A DNA stretch of 16,951 bases from an uncultured Lachnospiraceae bacterium (GCA_910586555.1 CAJUJY010000071.1:1-16951); one strand, 5' to 3'; shown: positions 1 to 7,133, numbered from the stretch's first letter. Translations and numbers: made by a program. Notes: a model not told the origin generated them from the letters alone.

Positions 1-49
1 TTGCGAGGTCATAGAAGCAGGAAGCCCATTGGCTTTAGACAATGGGTAG
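1..49 (+). pseudogene. tnpB: 3' end of a TnpB (IS200/IS605 OrfB) transposase gene, cut by the window edge
   Basis: Reading from position 2, the frame gives CEVIEAGSPLALDNG and a TAG stop at 47-49. This C-terminal tail, with its stop lying inside a hairpin and directly followed by GTTCAC, is the usual end of clostridial IS200/IS605 TnpB genes. TnpB is an RNA-guided nuclease that promotes retention of the element. Only the last 15 codons are visible, so it cannot be told whether the gene is intact upstream; it is listed as partial, not as proven broken. Confidence 0.6.
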
Positions 50-54
50 TTCAC
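22..54 (+). mobile_element. Right end of an IS200/IS605-family element (hairpin plus TTCAC)
   Basis: The inverted repeat CCCATTG (26-32) / CAATGGG (40-46) forms a stem with a short loop, followed by TAGTTCAC ending at 54. IS200/IS605 elements end in subterminal hairpins that are recognised as single-stranded DNA, and many clostridial copies end in GTAGTTCAC. The same region is normally the 3' end of the TnpB guide RNA (omega RNA), in which case the guide would be read from flanking bases starting at about 55. Element class is recognised from pattern; the guide role is inference. Confidence 0.6.
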
Positions 55-164
55 AAATATGGTAAAAGGAATTGTCAGTCAAAGTATCGGGATTACCACA
101 ATGCATATAAGCAAATCAAGCCGAAGAAAAAAGAAAGGAGAGGTTAAAAGAGTAAGATATATTA

Positions 165-193
165 TTGTGATTCAGTTGGGTGCGTGCTATAAT
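165..193 (+). promoter_or_regulatory. Promoter for the GNAT/ACT genes
   Basis: TTGTGA at 165-170 and a perfect TATAAT at 188-193 are separated by 17 bases, with a TG dinucleotide one base before the -10 (extended -10). Transcription would begin about 45 bases before the ATG at 244. The 55-243 interval has no convincing gene: the short ORF at 59-256 is lysine/arginine-rich, lacks an RBS and overlaps this promoter. Confidence 0.65.
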
Positions 194-243
194 TTCAATA
201 TTATTGATAGCGGCAAACCGATATTTAGGAGGATAAATTTATT

Positions 244-663
244 ATGGAAACAGTGATTTATGAGGGGATTCCCAATTATGCAAAAGAAGTTAGACAGAAA
301 GTATTTGTAGATGAGCAAGGATTTCATAATGAATTTGATGATATAGATGAAACAGCTACACATATTGTAATGTTTGACGAGGATAAGATACCTATTGCAA
401 CATGCCGCATATTTTGGGATACAGTGATGAATACATATATATTAGGCAGGCTTGCAGTTATCAAAGAATATCGTGGTAAAAGTATAGGTTCTGTTATTGT
501 CAAAGAAGCGGAAAAATATATTCAAAAAAAGGGTGGAAAATGTTTAGCTTTACATGCCCAGTGCAGGATAACTGCTTTTTATCAGACTTTAGGGTTTACT
601 GAATTTAGCGATATTGATGATGATGAAGGCTGCCCTCATATTTGGATGAAAAAAAGCCTTTAA
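244..663 (+). CDS. GNAT family N-acetyltransferase (YjcF/ElaA-like)
   Basis: This 139-residue protein has the length of a single GNAT domain. Motif A is visible: beta-strand 4 (residues about 68-73, LGRLAVI) leads into R77-G-K-S-I-G82, the R/Q-x-x-G-x-G/A pyrophosphate loop that binds acetyl-CoA. The N-terminal RQKVFVDEQGF segment is characteristic of the YjcF/ElaA subgroup, and the C-terminal CRITAFYQTLGF is the motif B region. The start is supported by AGGAGG at 227-232. The substrate cannot be read from the sequence; in this neighbourhood an amino acid or small amine is reasonable but unproven. It is followed by an ACT-domain gene 44 bases downstream in the same direction, probably in the same transcript. 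Confidence 0.88.
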   Translation: METVIYEGIPNYAKEVRQKVFVDEQGFHNEFDDIDETATHIVMFDEDKIPIATCRIFWDTVMNTYILGRLAVIKEYRGKSIGSVIVKEAEKYIQKKGGKCLALHAQCRITAFYQTLGFTEFSDIDDDEGCPHIWMKKSL

Positions 664-707
664 AGATAATAAATTTGACGTTTATAACTGTCAGTTTGGA
701 GGTGATT

Positions 708-1073
708 ATGGAACTTAAGAAATTGGACTATGCTATGACTGTTTGTAAAGTTGCATCAGAACTTGATATTGATTTGAATAAAGAGTTTTATTTTATTGGA
801 AAAACAGATGAAGAATATTCCCTAGTATGTATTACGGAGGACACGCCTATAAACACAATTGAGAGAGAAGATGGGTGGAAAGGTTTCAGAATACAAGGAG
901 TGTTAAATTTTTCATTGATTGGAATTTTATCTGAAATATCTGGTATTCTTGCTGATAATAATATTGGCATTTTTTCTGTATCAACTTTCAATACAGATTA
1001 TATTCTTGTGAAAGAGGAAAATTTTGACAGAGCTTTGAAGGTATTAGCTTTTGCTGGATATAATATTGTCTAA
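708..1073 (+). CDS. ACT-domain protein, putative amino-acid sensor
   Basis: The ATG at 708 has GGAGGTG at 698-704, so it is preferred over an in-frame ATG at 642 that overlaps the preceding gene. The 121-residue product ends in an ACT-type fold: strand FRIQGVLNFSLIGILSEISGILADNNIGIFSVSTFNTDYILVK, in which a strand leads to a hydrophobic helix (about residues 71-88) and then to two more strands, the beta-alpha-beta-beta-alpha-beta pattern of the ACT_7/CASTOR-like group. ACT domains bind amino acids at dimer interfaces and tune enzymes or regulators. There is no catalytic domain. Position directly before a LysR gene suggests a stand-alone sensor, but this is inference. Confidence 0.75.
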   Translation: MELKKLDYAMTVCKVASELDIDLNKEFYFIGKTDEEYSLVCITEDTPINTIEREDGWKGFRIQGVLNFSLIGILSEISGILADNNIGIFSVSTFNTDYILVKEENFDRALKVLAFAGYNIV

Positions 1074-1126
1074 TGTGAAGCGATTTACAATCAAAATATT
1101 ATCAGGTTACTTAGTTTGGAGGAAGT

Positions 1127-2026
1127 ATGACATTACAACAATTAAAATATATGATAATCGTTGCGGAAAGAGGCTCTATTACAGAGGCGGCAAAAGAGTT
1201 ATATATTTCTCAGCCGAGTCTTTCTGGTGCTATCAAAGAGGTAGAAAAGGAAGCTGGAATCACAATTTTCAGCCGATGCAGAGCGGGAGTGGCACTGACA
1301 AAGGAAGGCATGGAATTTTTAGGATATGCAAGGCAGGTAGTTCAGCAGATGGAACTTCTTGAATCAAAATATATTGATAAAAAACCTGCAAAACAGAGAT
1401 TTTGTGTTTCCACGCAACACTACACCTTTACCACAAATGCGTTTGTGGAATTGATACAGCGTTTTGGACAGGAAAGATTTGAGTTTATACTGAATGAAAC
1501 GCAGACACATCAGATTGTGGAAGATGTGCGGAACAGGTTCAGTGACTTAGGAATCCTGTATCTTTGTAACAGCAATGAAAATGTGCTGAGAAAGTTGTTT
1601 GAAGAATACAATCTGAATTTTTTTGAGTTGTTTATTGCAACGCCCCATATTTTTATAGGCAAAGACCACCCGTTGGCAAAATGCAAATCTGTCAGGCTGG
1701 ATGATCTGAAACCATATCCCCGTCTTAGTTTTGTGCAGGGAACGTATGAATCTTCCAATTTTTCGGAAGAGCTTTTCAGCAATGAACCTGCCGAGAAAAG
1801 TATTAAGGTGAGTGACCGTGCGGCTATTGTAAATCTAATGATTGGGTTGGATGGTTATACGATTTCAAGTGGTATTTTCCCTAAATACCTGCAAGGGGAT
1901 TCTATCATTTCGATTCCTTTGGAGGAAGATGAGATGATGCATATTGGATACATACTGAACAAGGATAAAGAATTATCAGAGTTAGGGGAGATTTATGTTG
2001 AGGCTTTGAAACAATACCAGACATAA
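1127..2026 (+). CDS. LysR-family transcriptional regulator
   Basis: The 299-residue length is typical of the family. Residues 1-60 form the winged helix-turn-helix (MTLQQLKYMIIVAERGSITE..., with the conserved A-x-x-L-x-I-S-Q-P-S-L-S recognition helix segment and R-x-x-x-G-V-x-L-T-x-x-G wing). Residues about 90-295 are the periplasmic-binding-protein-like effector domain. LysR proteins bind as tetramers and respond to a pathway metabolite. The start has GGAGGAAGT immediately upstream. It is co-directional with the exporter gene that follows, not divergent as is usual for LysR regulators. A palindrome at 2032-2050 between the two genes is a candidate binding site. The effector is unknown; O-acetylhomoserine or a related amino acid would fit the neighbours. 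Confidence 0.93.
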   Translation: MTLQQLKYMIIVAERGSITEAAKELYISQPSLSGAIKEVEKEAGITIFSRCRAGVALTKEGMEFLGYARQVVQQMELLESKYIDKKPAKQRFCVSTQHYTFTTNAFVELIQRFGQERFEFILNETQTHQIVEDVRNRFSDLGILYLCNSNENVLRKLFEEYNLNFFELFIATPHIFIGKDHPLAKCKSVRLDDLKPYPRLSFVQGTYESSNFSEELFSNEPAEKSIKVSDRAAIVNLMIGLDGYTISSGIFPKYLQGDSIISIPLEEDEMMHIGYILNKDKELSELGEIYVEALKQYQT

Positions 2027-2031
2027 ATGAA

Positions 2032-2050
2032 ACATAGGCTCAACCTATGT
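2032..2050. promoter_or_regulatory. Palindrome upstream of lysE-like gene, candidate LysR operator
   Basis: ACATAGG and CCTATGT are perfect inverted arms around a 5-base CTCAA centre. A related half-site, ACCTATTACAT, occurs at 2073-2083. LysR boxes are commonly interrupted dyads with a T-N11-A core, and this dyad sits between the LysR gene and the exporter it may control. No terminator-like T tract follows, so an operator is preferred over a terminator. Confidence 0.4.
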
Positions 2051-2126
2051 AACAGCATATAAAACAGATATTACCTATTACATGGCATTCCGTGTTAAGA
2101 TATAGAAGCGGAAAGGAGGCATAAAA

Positions 2127-2711
2127 ATGCCAGGTTATGTATTAGGTAATTTTTTTATTTATTCTGTTATCAATGCTTTTACGCCGGGACCGGGAAATAT
2201 ACTGGCGTTAAATACGGTAACGAACTATGGATACAAAAAAGGGAGACCGCTCTATTGGGGGATATTTGCAGGATATTATGTTGTGCAGGTAATATGTGCT
2301 ATTTTCGTGTTTGGAGTAAGCACTTTTTTACCGGATGTGCTTGGTATTATGAAATACATAGGCGCTGCTTATATTTTGTGGCTGGCAGTCCATATTGCGT
2401 TAAGCAAACCAACTACAAGCACTGTGGGAAAGTCAGCATCATTTCTAAAAGGATTTTTGCTGCAGTTTGTCAATGTGAAAATTTATTTATTCGGAATTAC
2501 TGCATTAACAGGATATATCACGGAATATAGTGGCTCTTTATGGGTTTTGCTCTTATTTGAGATTATCATAGCCACGATTGGAACGATTGCAACTCTTACT
2601 TGGATTGGTATGGGTGTCCTGATACAGAGAGCATACCAAAAATATTACAGGGTAATTAACATTATTCTTGCATTAACGTTATCAGAGTGTGTGTATAGCA
2701 TGTTGAAATAG
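2127..2711 (+). CDS. LysE/RhtB-family amino-acid exporter
   Basis: This 194-residue integral membrane protein has the family signature T19-P-G-P-G-N24 at the end of the first transmembrane segment and about six hydrophobic segments (roughly 5-25, 42-62, 66-88, 105-128, 133-158, 172-192). LysE/RhtB proteins export amino acids such as lysine, homoserine, threonine, cysteine or O-acetylserine by proton antiport. The RBS GGAGG lies 8-10 bases before the ATG. The gene sits after a LysR regulator and before two PLP enzymes of amino-acid metabolism, so the exported compound is probably their substrate or product. The C-terminus (LSECVYSMLK) is slightly short and polar relative to many family members but shows no frame break. 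Confidence 0.88.
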   Translation: MPGYVLGNFFIYSVINAFTPGPGNILALNTVTNYGYKKGRPLYWGIFAGYYVVQVICAIFVFGVSTFLPDVLGIMKYIGAAYILWLAVHIALSKPTTSTVGKSASFLKGFLLQFVNVKIYLFGITALTGYITEYSGSLWVLLLFEIIIATIGTIATLTWIGMGVLIQRAYQKYYRVINIILALTLSECVYSMLK

Positions 2712-2729
2712 CGAAAGGGGTGTTACAAA

Positions 2730-3722
2730 ATGCAGATAAAGAGAAATGTTCTTTTAAATCCCGGTCCCGCAACAACAACAGATACCGTAAAAATGGCGCA
2801 GATTGTACCAGATATTTGTCCTCGTAAAAAGGAATTTGTGTCAATGATGAAACAGATGCGTGAAGATTTAGTTCGGATTGTTCACGGCGATTTGAATAAA
2901 TACACGTCTGTACTTTTTTGTGGTTCCGGAACAATTACAATGGATGTGTGCATCAATTCCCTTTTGCCGAAAGGGAAAAAGATACTGATTATTAACAATG
3001 GCACTTACAGTATGAGGGCAGTGGAAATCTGTGAGTATTATAATCTTCCGTTTGTTAATTTTGATTGTCCAATAGATGAAATACCAGATTTGAATCAGGT
3101 GGAGCAGATATTAAAGGAAAATCAAGACATTGCACTTGTCTATACCACACATAATGAAACAGGAACGGGTATTTTAAATCCGATAAAGGAGATTGGTTTT
3201 CTTGTACACAAATATAGTGCTGTTTTTATCGTAGATACAATTTCTACCTATGCAATGAAACCGATTGACATTGAAAAAGATAATATTGATTTTTGCATGG
3301 CATCGGCACAAAAAGGACTTATGGCGATGACCGGACTTTCATTTGTTATTGGAAATACAGAACTGGTAAAGAAGTCAGCAGCTTATCCAAAACGCTCATA
3401 CTACTGCAATCTGTATATGCAGTATCATTTTTTTGAAACAACGGGACAAATGCACTTTACGCCGCCTGTTCAGACGATTTATGCTGCCCGTCAGGCACTT
3501 GATGAATACCCAGATGATGAAAACTGGAGTTTTGAAAAGGTACATGATTATTGCTATAAGCGTGGATTTACGATATATCCCGGAAAGACATCGGCGCAGA
3601 ACACATTTCGGCTTTGTGCACTTGGAGCTATCACAAAGGAGGATATTGAGGACTTTTTTATTGTTTTATATGAAGCACTTAAAGAAAACAATATTCAGAT
3701 ACCAATTCATTATGATGTTTAA
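2730..3722 (+). CDS. PhnW-like class V aminotransferase with internal deletion
   Basis: This is a PLP-dependent fold-type I enzyme of the 2-aminoethylphosphonate:pyruvate transaminase group. The N-terminus MQIKRNVLLNPGPATTTDTVK, GSGTITMD (phosphate-binding loop), THNETGTGILNPI, VDTIST and SAQKGLM with the Schiff-base lysine at K195 all match. The family is normally about 360-370 residues; this is 330. The shortfall lies at one place: QTIYAARQALDEY (to residue 260) runs straight into PDDENWSFEKVHDY, whereas relatives have about 40 residues of the small domain there. GATGA repeats at 3501 and 3513-3519 flank the site. Whether it is still active is uncertain. Phosphonate metabolism is not implied by the neighbours, so the substrate may be another amino donor. 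RBS AAAGGGG supports the start. Confidence 0.82.
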   Translation: MQIKRNVLLNPGPATTTDTVKMAQIVPDICPRKKEFVSMMKQMREDLVRIVHGDLNKYTSVLFCGSGTITMDVCINSLLPKGKKILIINNGTYSMRAVEICEYYNLPFVNFDCPIDEIPDLNQVEQILKENQDIALVYTTHNETGTGILNPIKEIGFLVHKYSAVFIVDTISTYAMKPIDIEKDNIDFCMASAQKGLMAMTGLSFVIGNTELVKKSAAYPKRSYYCNLYMQYHFFETTGQMHFTPPVQTIYAARQALDEYPDDENWSFEKVHDYCYKRGFTIYPGKTSAQNTFRLCALGAITKEDIEDFFIVLYEALKENNIQIPIHYDV

Positions 3723-3772
3723 TAGTCTGTTTCATGTCAAAAAACAGAGAGAAAAATTTAGGAGGAATTGAT

Positions 3773-5035
3773 TTGAAAGACGAAACGAAATGTTTACATG
3801 CAGGTTATCAGCCTAAAAACGCAGAACCGAGAGTTATGCCGATTGTGCAAAGCACTACATATGTTTATGATTCTACGGAAGAAGTTGCAGCCGTGTTTGA
3901 TGATCCGATGAAATCACTGATTTATTCCAGATTTGGGAATCCGACAGTAATGGCGGTTGAATATAAGATTGCAGAACTGGAAGGCGGAATTGGTGCGATG
4001 TGTACTACATCAGGTCAGGCGGCAGTGTTATTGTCACTGCTCAATATTTGCAATGCGGGAGACAGCTTTATCAGCACAATGGAAATTTACGGAGGCTCTG
4101 TCAATTTGTTTTCACATACCCTCAGACGGTTGGGGATTGAGTGTATTTATATTGATAAAAACGCAACGGATGAAGAAATAGATGCAGCATTTCAGTCAAA
4201 CACAAAGGCGGTATTCGGAGAAACGATTGCGAACCCTGCCTTGACAGTTTTTGATATTGAGCGATTTGCTGCCATTGCGCACAAACATAAGGTTCCGCTG
4301 ATTATAGATAATACATTTGCAACGCCTATCTTGTGTAAACCCTTTGAATTTGGGGCAGATATAATCGTTCATTCCACATCAAAATATATGGACGGTCATG
4401 CAGTACAGGTAGGAGGAGTGATTGTAGATAGCGGGAATTTTGACTGGTCAAATGGCAAGTTCCCGGATTTGACAGAGCCGGATGAATCCTATCATGGGAT
4501 TTCCTATACAGAAACATATGGGAAGAAGGCATATATTGTAAAGGCAAGGATGCAGCTCATGCGTGATTTTGGTGTTTATCCTGCCGCACATTCCGCATTT
4601 TTACTGAATCTTGGTCTGGAAACATTGGCTGTCAGAATGAAGCAGTATTGTGAAAATGCTATGACAGTAGCGAAATATTTGGAGCAGTCCGACAAAGTGG
4701 AAAAAGTAAATTATCCGGGATTAGAGAGCGATGAAAACTATGAATTAGCAAGGAAGTATCTAAGTGGGTGCAGCGGCGTTATTTCTTTTGTTATCAAAGG
4801 CGGAAAAGAAGCGGCGGTAAAGTTTATGAATAAGTTGCAGCTTGCATCAAATGAGGTTCATGTTTCCGATATACGAACCTGTGTATTACACCCGGCAAGT
4901 GAGACGCATCGGCAGTTGACAGATGAACAGTTGGCTGCTGCGGGGATTGAGCAGGGATTGGTTCGCCTTTCCGTTGGATTGGAAAATGTGGAGGATATTA
5001 TAGCGGATCTGGAACAGGCATTTTTAGGACTGTGA
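3773..5035 (+). CDS. metY: O-acetylhomoserine sulfhydrylase / Cys-Met PLP enzyme
   Basis: The start chosen is TTG at 3773, because AGGAGG at 3760-3765 is 7 bases upstream; the in-frame ATG at 3734 has no RBS. The 420-residue product is a full-length Cys/Met metabolism PLP enzyme: STTYVYDS, YSRFGNPT, SGQAA, YGGS, IDNTFATP, and the PLP lysine K204 in HSTSKYMDGHA. HPASETHRQL near the C-terminus, and the length over 400, favour the O-acetylhomoserine sulfhydrylase group over methionine gamma-lyase or cystathionine synthase (about 380-400). These enzymes combine an activated homoserine with sulfide or methanethiol in the cytoplasm. It follows the aminotransferase by 50 bases, so co-transcription is likely. 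Enzyme subtype is inferred from motifs only. Confidence 0.88.
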   Translation: MKDETKCLHAGYQPKNAEPRVMPIVQSTTYVYDSTEEVAAVFDDPMKSLIYSRFGNPTVMAVEYKIAELEGGIGAMCTTSGQAAVLLSLLNICNAGDSFISTMEIYGGSVNLFSHTLRRLGIECIYIDKNATDEEIDAAFQSNTKAVFGETIANPALTVFDIERFAAIAHKHKVPLIIDNTFATPILCKPFEFGADIIVHSTSKYMDGHAVQVGGVIVDSGNFDWSNGKFPDLTEPDESYHGISYTETYGKKAYIVKARMQLMRDFGVYPAAHSAFLLNLGLETLAVRMKQYCENAMTVAKYLEQSDKVEKVNYPGLESDENYELARKYLSGCSGVISFVIKGGKEAAVKFMNKLQLASNEVHVSDIRTCVLHPASETHRQLTDEQLAAAGIEQGLVRLSVGLENVEDIIADLEQAFLGL

Positions 5036-5082
5036 AATTAAGATATTGAAGTTTTTTTATTTTTGAAAGGAAGAGTAGAGAG

Positions 5083-5868
5083 ATGATATTGCATAATATT
5101 TATTTTAGCGCAAAGGGTACAACAGAGATGTGTGCAGGCTGTATAGGTCAGGGGTTAAATCTGCAAATGAAACCATATAACTGGTTTGAGAAACCGTGCA
5201 ATGAGTTGTTGGAAATTTCTGGCGAAGATGTATTGCTGTTCAGTATGCCTGTGTATGGGGGATTTATTCCGCAGCCATGTGCTAAAATGGCAAGGAATTT
5301 GAAAGGCAGCAATACTCCGGCTATTATTGCCGCAGTATATGGAAATCGGCATTATGATGATGCTTTATTGCAGATGAAAGATATTTTAACAGAGCAGGGA
5401 TTTTATGTAATAGCGGCAGGGGGATTTATAGCGGAACACTCTGTTTTTCCGTCCGTGGCATCAGGACGCCCAGATGACAAAGATAAAGCAGCGATGAAAG
5501 CGTTTGCAGCAAAGTGCTGTCAGCTCTTGAGTATTCGTAGTTTGAAAAATTATAAAGAAATCAGCTTGCCGGGAACACAAGGGTATGATGGGTTTTCCTA
5601 TGAGGGAGTACCATTCAAGCCGGACGGTGATGATAAATGTGTTGCTTGTGGAGAATGTAGTAGAATTTGTCCCCAAAATGCAATTAGTGAGGGAGATTTT
5701 AGAAAGACAAATAATGAATTGTGTATTGCCTGTGGTGCCTGCATAAAAGTGTGTCCTGCTGGGGCAAGAAACTATCACTGTGAGGCTTATGAGGAAGTCA
5801 AAAAAGATTTTGAAAAGATGTGTTCAGAATACAGAGTGCCAGAGTTGTTTTATATAGAGGAGGCATAG
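5083..5868 (+). CDS. EFR1-family flavodoxin-ferredoxin
   Basis: This 261-residue protein combines a flavodoxin-like N-terminal domain (FSAKGTTE phosphate loop, residues 8-15; SMPVYGGFIP, 54-63; AVYGNRHYDDAL, about 84-95) with a C-terminal bacterial ferredoxin domain. Two complete cluster motifs are visible: C186-x2-C189-x2-C192-x3-C196-P and C214-x2-C217-x2-C220-x3-C224-P. Such EFR1 proteins are common in Clostridia, and their electron partners are mostly unknown. The protein would be cytosolic, shuttling electrons between FMN and two [4Fe-4S] clusters. It lies 47 bases after the metY-like gene and just before a truncated DegT gene. A role in reducing a sulfur or imine intermediate for the neighbouring PLP enzymes is speculation. 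Confidence 0.88.
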   Translation: MILHNIYFSAKGTTEMCAGCIGQGLNLQMKPYNWFEKPCNELLEISGEDVLLFSMPVYGGFIPQPCAKMARNLKGSNTPAIIAAVYGNRHYDDALLQMKDILTEQGFYVIAAGGFIAEHSVFPSVASGRPDDKDKAAMKAFAAKCCQLLSIRSLKNYKEISLPGTQGYDGFSYEGVPFKPDGDDKCVACGECSRICPQNAISEGDFRKTNNELCIACGACIKVCPAGARNYHCEAYEEVKKDFEKMCSEYRVPELFYIEEA

Positions 5869-5870
5869 TG

Positions 5871-6146
5871 ATGAAGAAAATTCCTTTAGCTACTCCTACC
5901 ATGCATACGGAGGAGCAGCAGTATATTCAGAAAGCATTTGAAACAAACTGGATTTCATCTTTGGGACCGAATGTAGATGAATTTGAGGATAAAGTGGCAG
6001 CCTATGTTGGAGCATCTTCTTCCGCTGCGCTTTCGTCCGGAACAGCGGCATTGCATTTGTCGGTGGTTTTAGCAGGAGTGAAAGAAAATGATGTTGTGTT
6101 TATTCCTTCCCTGACTTTTGCAGCAAGTGTTAATCCAGTCAGATGA
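5871..6146 (+). pseudogene. 5' fragment of DegT/EpsN-type sugar aminotransferase
   Basis: The ATG at 5871 follows GAGGAGG and lies 2 bases past the previous stop, indicating tight coupling. The 91-residue product matches the N-terminus of DegT/DnrJ/EryC1/StrS aminotransferases of the EpsN/PglE branch (ETNWISSLGPNVDEFE, ALSSGTAALHL, SLTFAASVNPV), which use PLP to aminate UDP-4-keto sugars. The family is about 380-400 residues; the PLP lysine and the whole C-terminal three quarters are missing. Homology ends at about 6137-6140, after which two more codons lead to a TGA. The break coincides with the left edge of the conjugative-element remnant, so the gene was cut by insertion or by a deletion fused to it. 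Confidence 0.85.
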
Positions 6147-6306
6147 TTGCGAATAATTTTCTAATAAGTTCAGCATATTTGTAAGAGAAATCCCGATGTA
6201 ATTCCTTGTATAGTAATTTTCTGAAATCACATATTTTTAGCTTATCATCTACTTCAGTTCGTTTAATGTTCTTACTGATAATTTCCAAAATCGATTCATT
6301 GTCCAT
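6139..6306 (-). CDS. Small 55-residue hypothetical protein of the element remnant
   Basis: On the minus strand, ATG at 6306-6304 is preceded by GAGGTGATGAC, a good RBS. The product begins MDNESILEIISKNIKRTE and ends AELIRKLFAII, with stop at 6141-6139. It is charged and helical in character, has no membrane segment and no motif I recognise. It lies downstream of, and in the same direction as, the XRE regulator gene (72 bases apart), so the two could be one transcript. Its last codons overlap the truncated degT fragment, so its own 3' end could also be a junction product. Existence rests on the RBS and position only. Confidence 0.45.
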   Translation of the reverse strand: MDNESILEIISKNIKRTEVDDKLKICDFRKLLYKELHRDFSYKYAELIRKLFAII

Positions 6307-6379
6307 GTCATCACCTCAAATATAAATAACCTTCTATTTTTTTAACATTCGGATATAAAAACAGATTATTTTATATCAT

Positions 6380-6931
6380 TTATTTTTCCTCTTTTGGATT
6401 CAACCCAATCTTATCCATAAATTCATCATGTGTCTTCTGGAACTGTAAATTCATATCAAACGGCTCTGACTCTGGGTAAATATCCATCCAGAGATTAAAG
6501 TCTGCCTCTGCCTTTAATAGAGCCTCGGCTCTTTTTTTCACGTCTTTGATAGAATTACATTTTTCTACTTCTTCCATATATTTCCTGTAACGCTCACACC
6601 ATGAACGCATCAAGGCGAGTGTACCAAAACTGACAGCAACCATATCATTTCCGTCTTTATCCTGACATTCAAACAAATGACCGTCATATTGGCGGAACAC
6701 TTGGAAAAGCCTGTGCATAGCCTTGATACCATCAAAGTCTGAATTTGTTAATACTTCAACATTGACAGCAAGCGCCTTCGCAAGCTTTTCTAATGATTTT
6801 AATTTGGGATTTCTGCGTCCGCTCTCATAGGCACGGATATAAGATTCACTTACTCCTACCATATCACCTAACTGTTTTAGTGTAAGACCACGTTCTTTTC
6901 GTATACGCCGTATATTTTCTCCAACTGTCAT
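6380..6931 (-). CDS. XRE-family helix-turn-helix regulator of a conjugative element
   Basis: The 183-residue product has a Cro/CI-type HTH at residues 6-60 (IRRIRKERGLTLKQLGDMVGVSESYIRAYESGRRNP, then KLKSLEKLAKALAV). The remaining 120 residues are mostly helical, ending FQKTHDEFMDKIGLNPKEEK, a form common in immunity-repressor-like proteins of clostridial integrative conjugative elements. Start ATG at 6931 is preceded by AGGAGG. It is divergent from the excisionase-like gene at 7134, and the intervening 200 bases hold repeated TATCAAA words that it probably binds, repressing the element's lysogeny-to-excision switch. The gene itself appears intact even though the element around it is broken. 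Confidence 0.88.
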   Translation of the reverse strand: MTVGENIRRIRKERGLTLKQLGDMVGVSESYIRAYESGRRNPKLKSLEKLAKALAVNVEVLTNSDFDGIKAMHRLFQVFRQYDGHLFECQDKDGNDMVAVSFGTLALMRSWCERYRKYMEEVEKCNSIKDVKKRAEALLKAEADFNLWMDIYPESEPFDMNLQFQKTHDEFMDKIGLNPKEEK

Positions 6932-6984
6932 AATAATGTGCCTCCTGCCTTAAAGATAGATATATCCTTTAATAGAAATAGAAA

Positions 6985-7118
6985 GTATCAAATGTAATAT
7001 AATTATATCATAAGATACGAAATAAATAAAGCTTTTTAAAAAACTATTGACACGTATCAAAAGATGCGTTAATATAATATACATATCAAAAGAAACGTAA
7101 CTAAATCAAAAGGTATAA
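6985..7118. promoter_or_regulatory. Divergent promoter region with repeated XRE operator-like sites
   Basis: A plus-strand promoter reads TTGACA at 7047-7052, then TAATAT at 7070-7075 (17-base gap), heading toward 7134. A minus-strand TATAAT is visible as ATTATA at 7002-7007, heading toward the XRE gene. Similar words recur: TATCAAATG (6986-), CGTATCAAAAGATGCG (7053-7068, an imperfect dyad), ATATCAAAAGAAACGT (7083-7098) and AATCAAAAGGTATA (7104-). One copy lies in the spacer of the plus promoter, so a bound repressor would block it. Sites are read by eye; binding is inferred. Confidence 0.6.
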
Positions 7119-7133
7119 ACAGGAGGAAATAAT

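Noticed and set aside
59..256. 65-codon plus-strand ORF after the IS end
   Set aside because: No RBS, runs through the promoter and RBS of the GNAT gene, and the product is a basic, low-complexity sequence without family character.
2730..3722. Phosphonate catabolism operon based on the PhnW-like gene
   Set aside because: No phosphonatase, phosphonate transporter or other phn gene is nearby; neighbours are amino-acid and sulfur genes.
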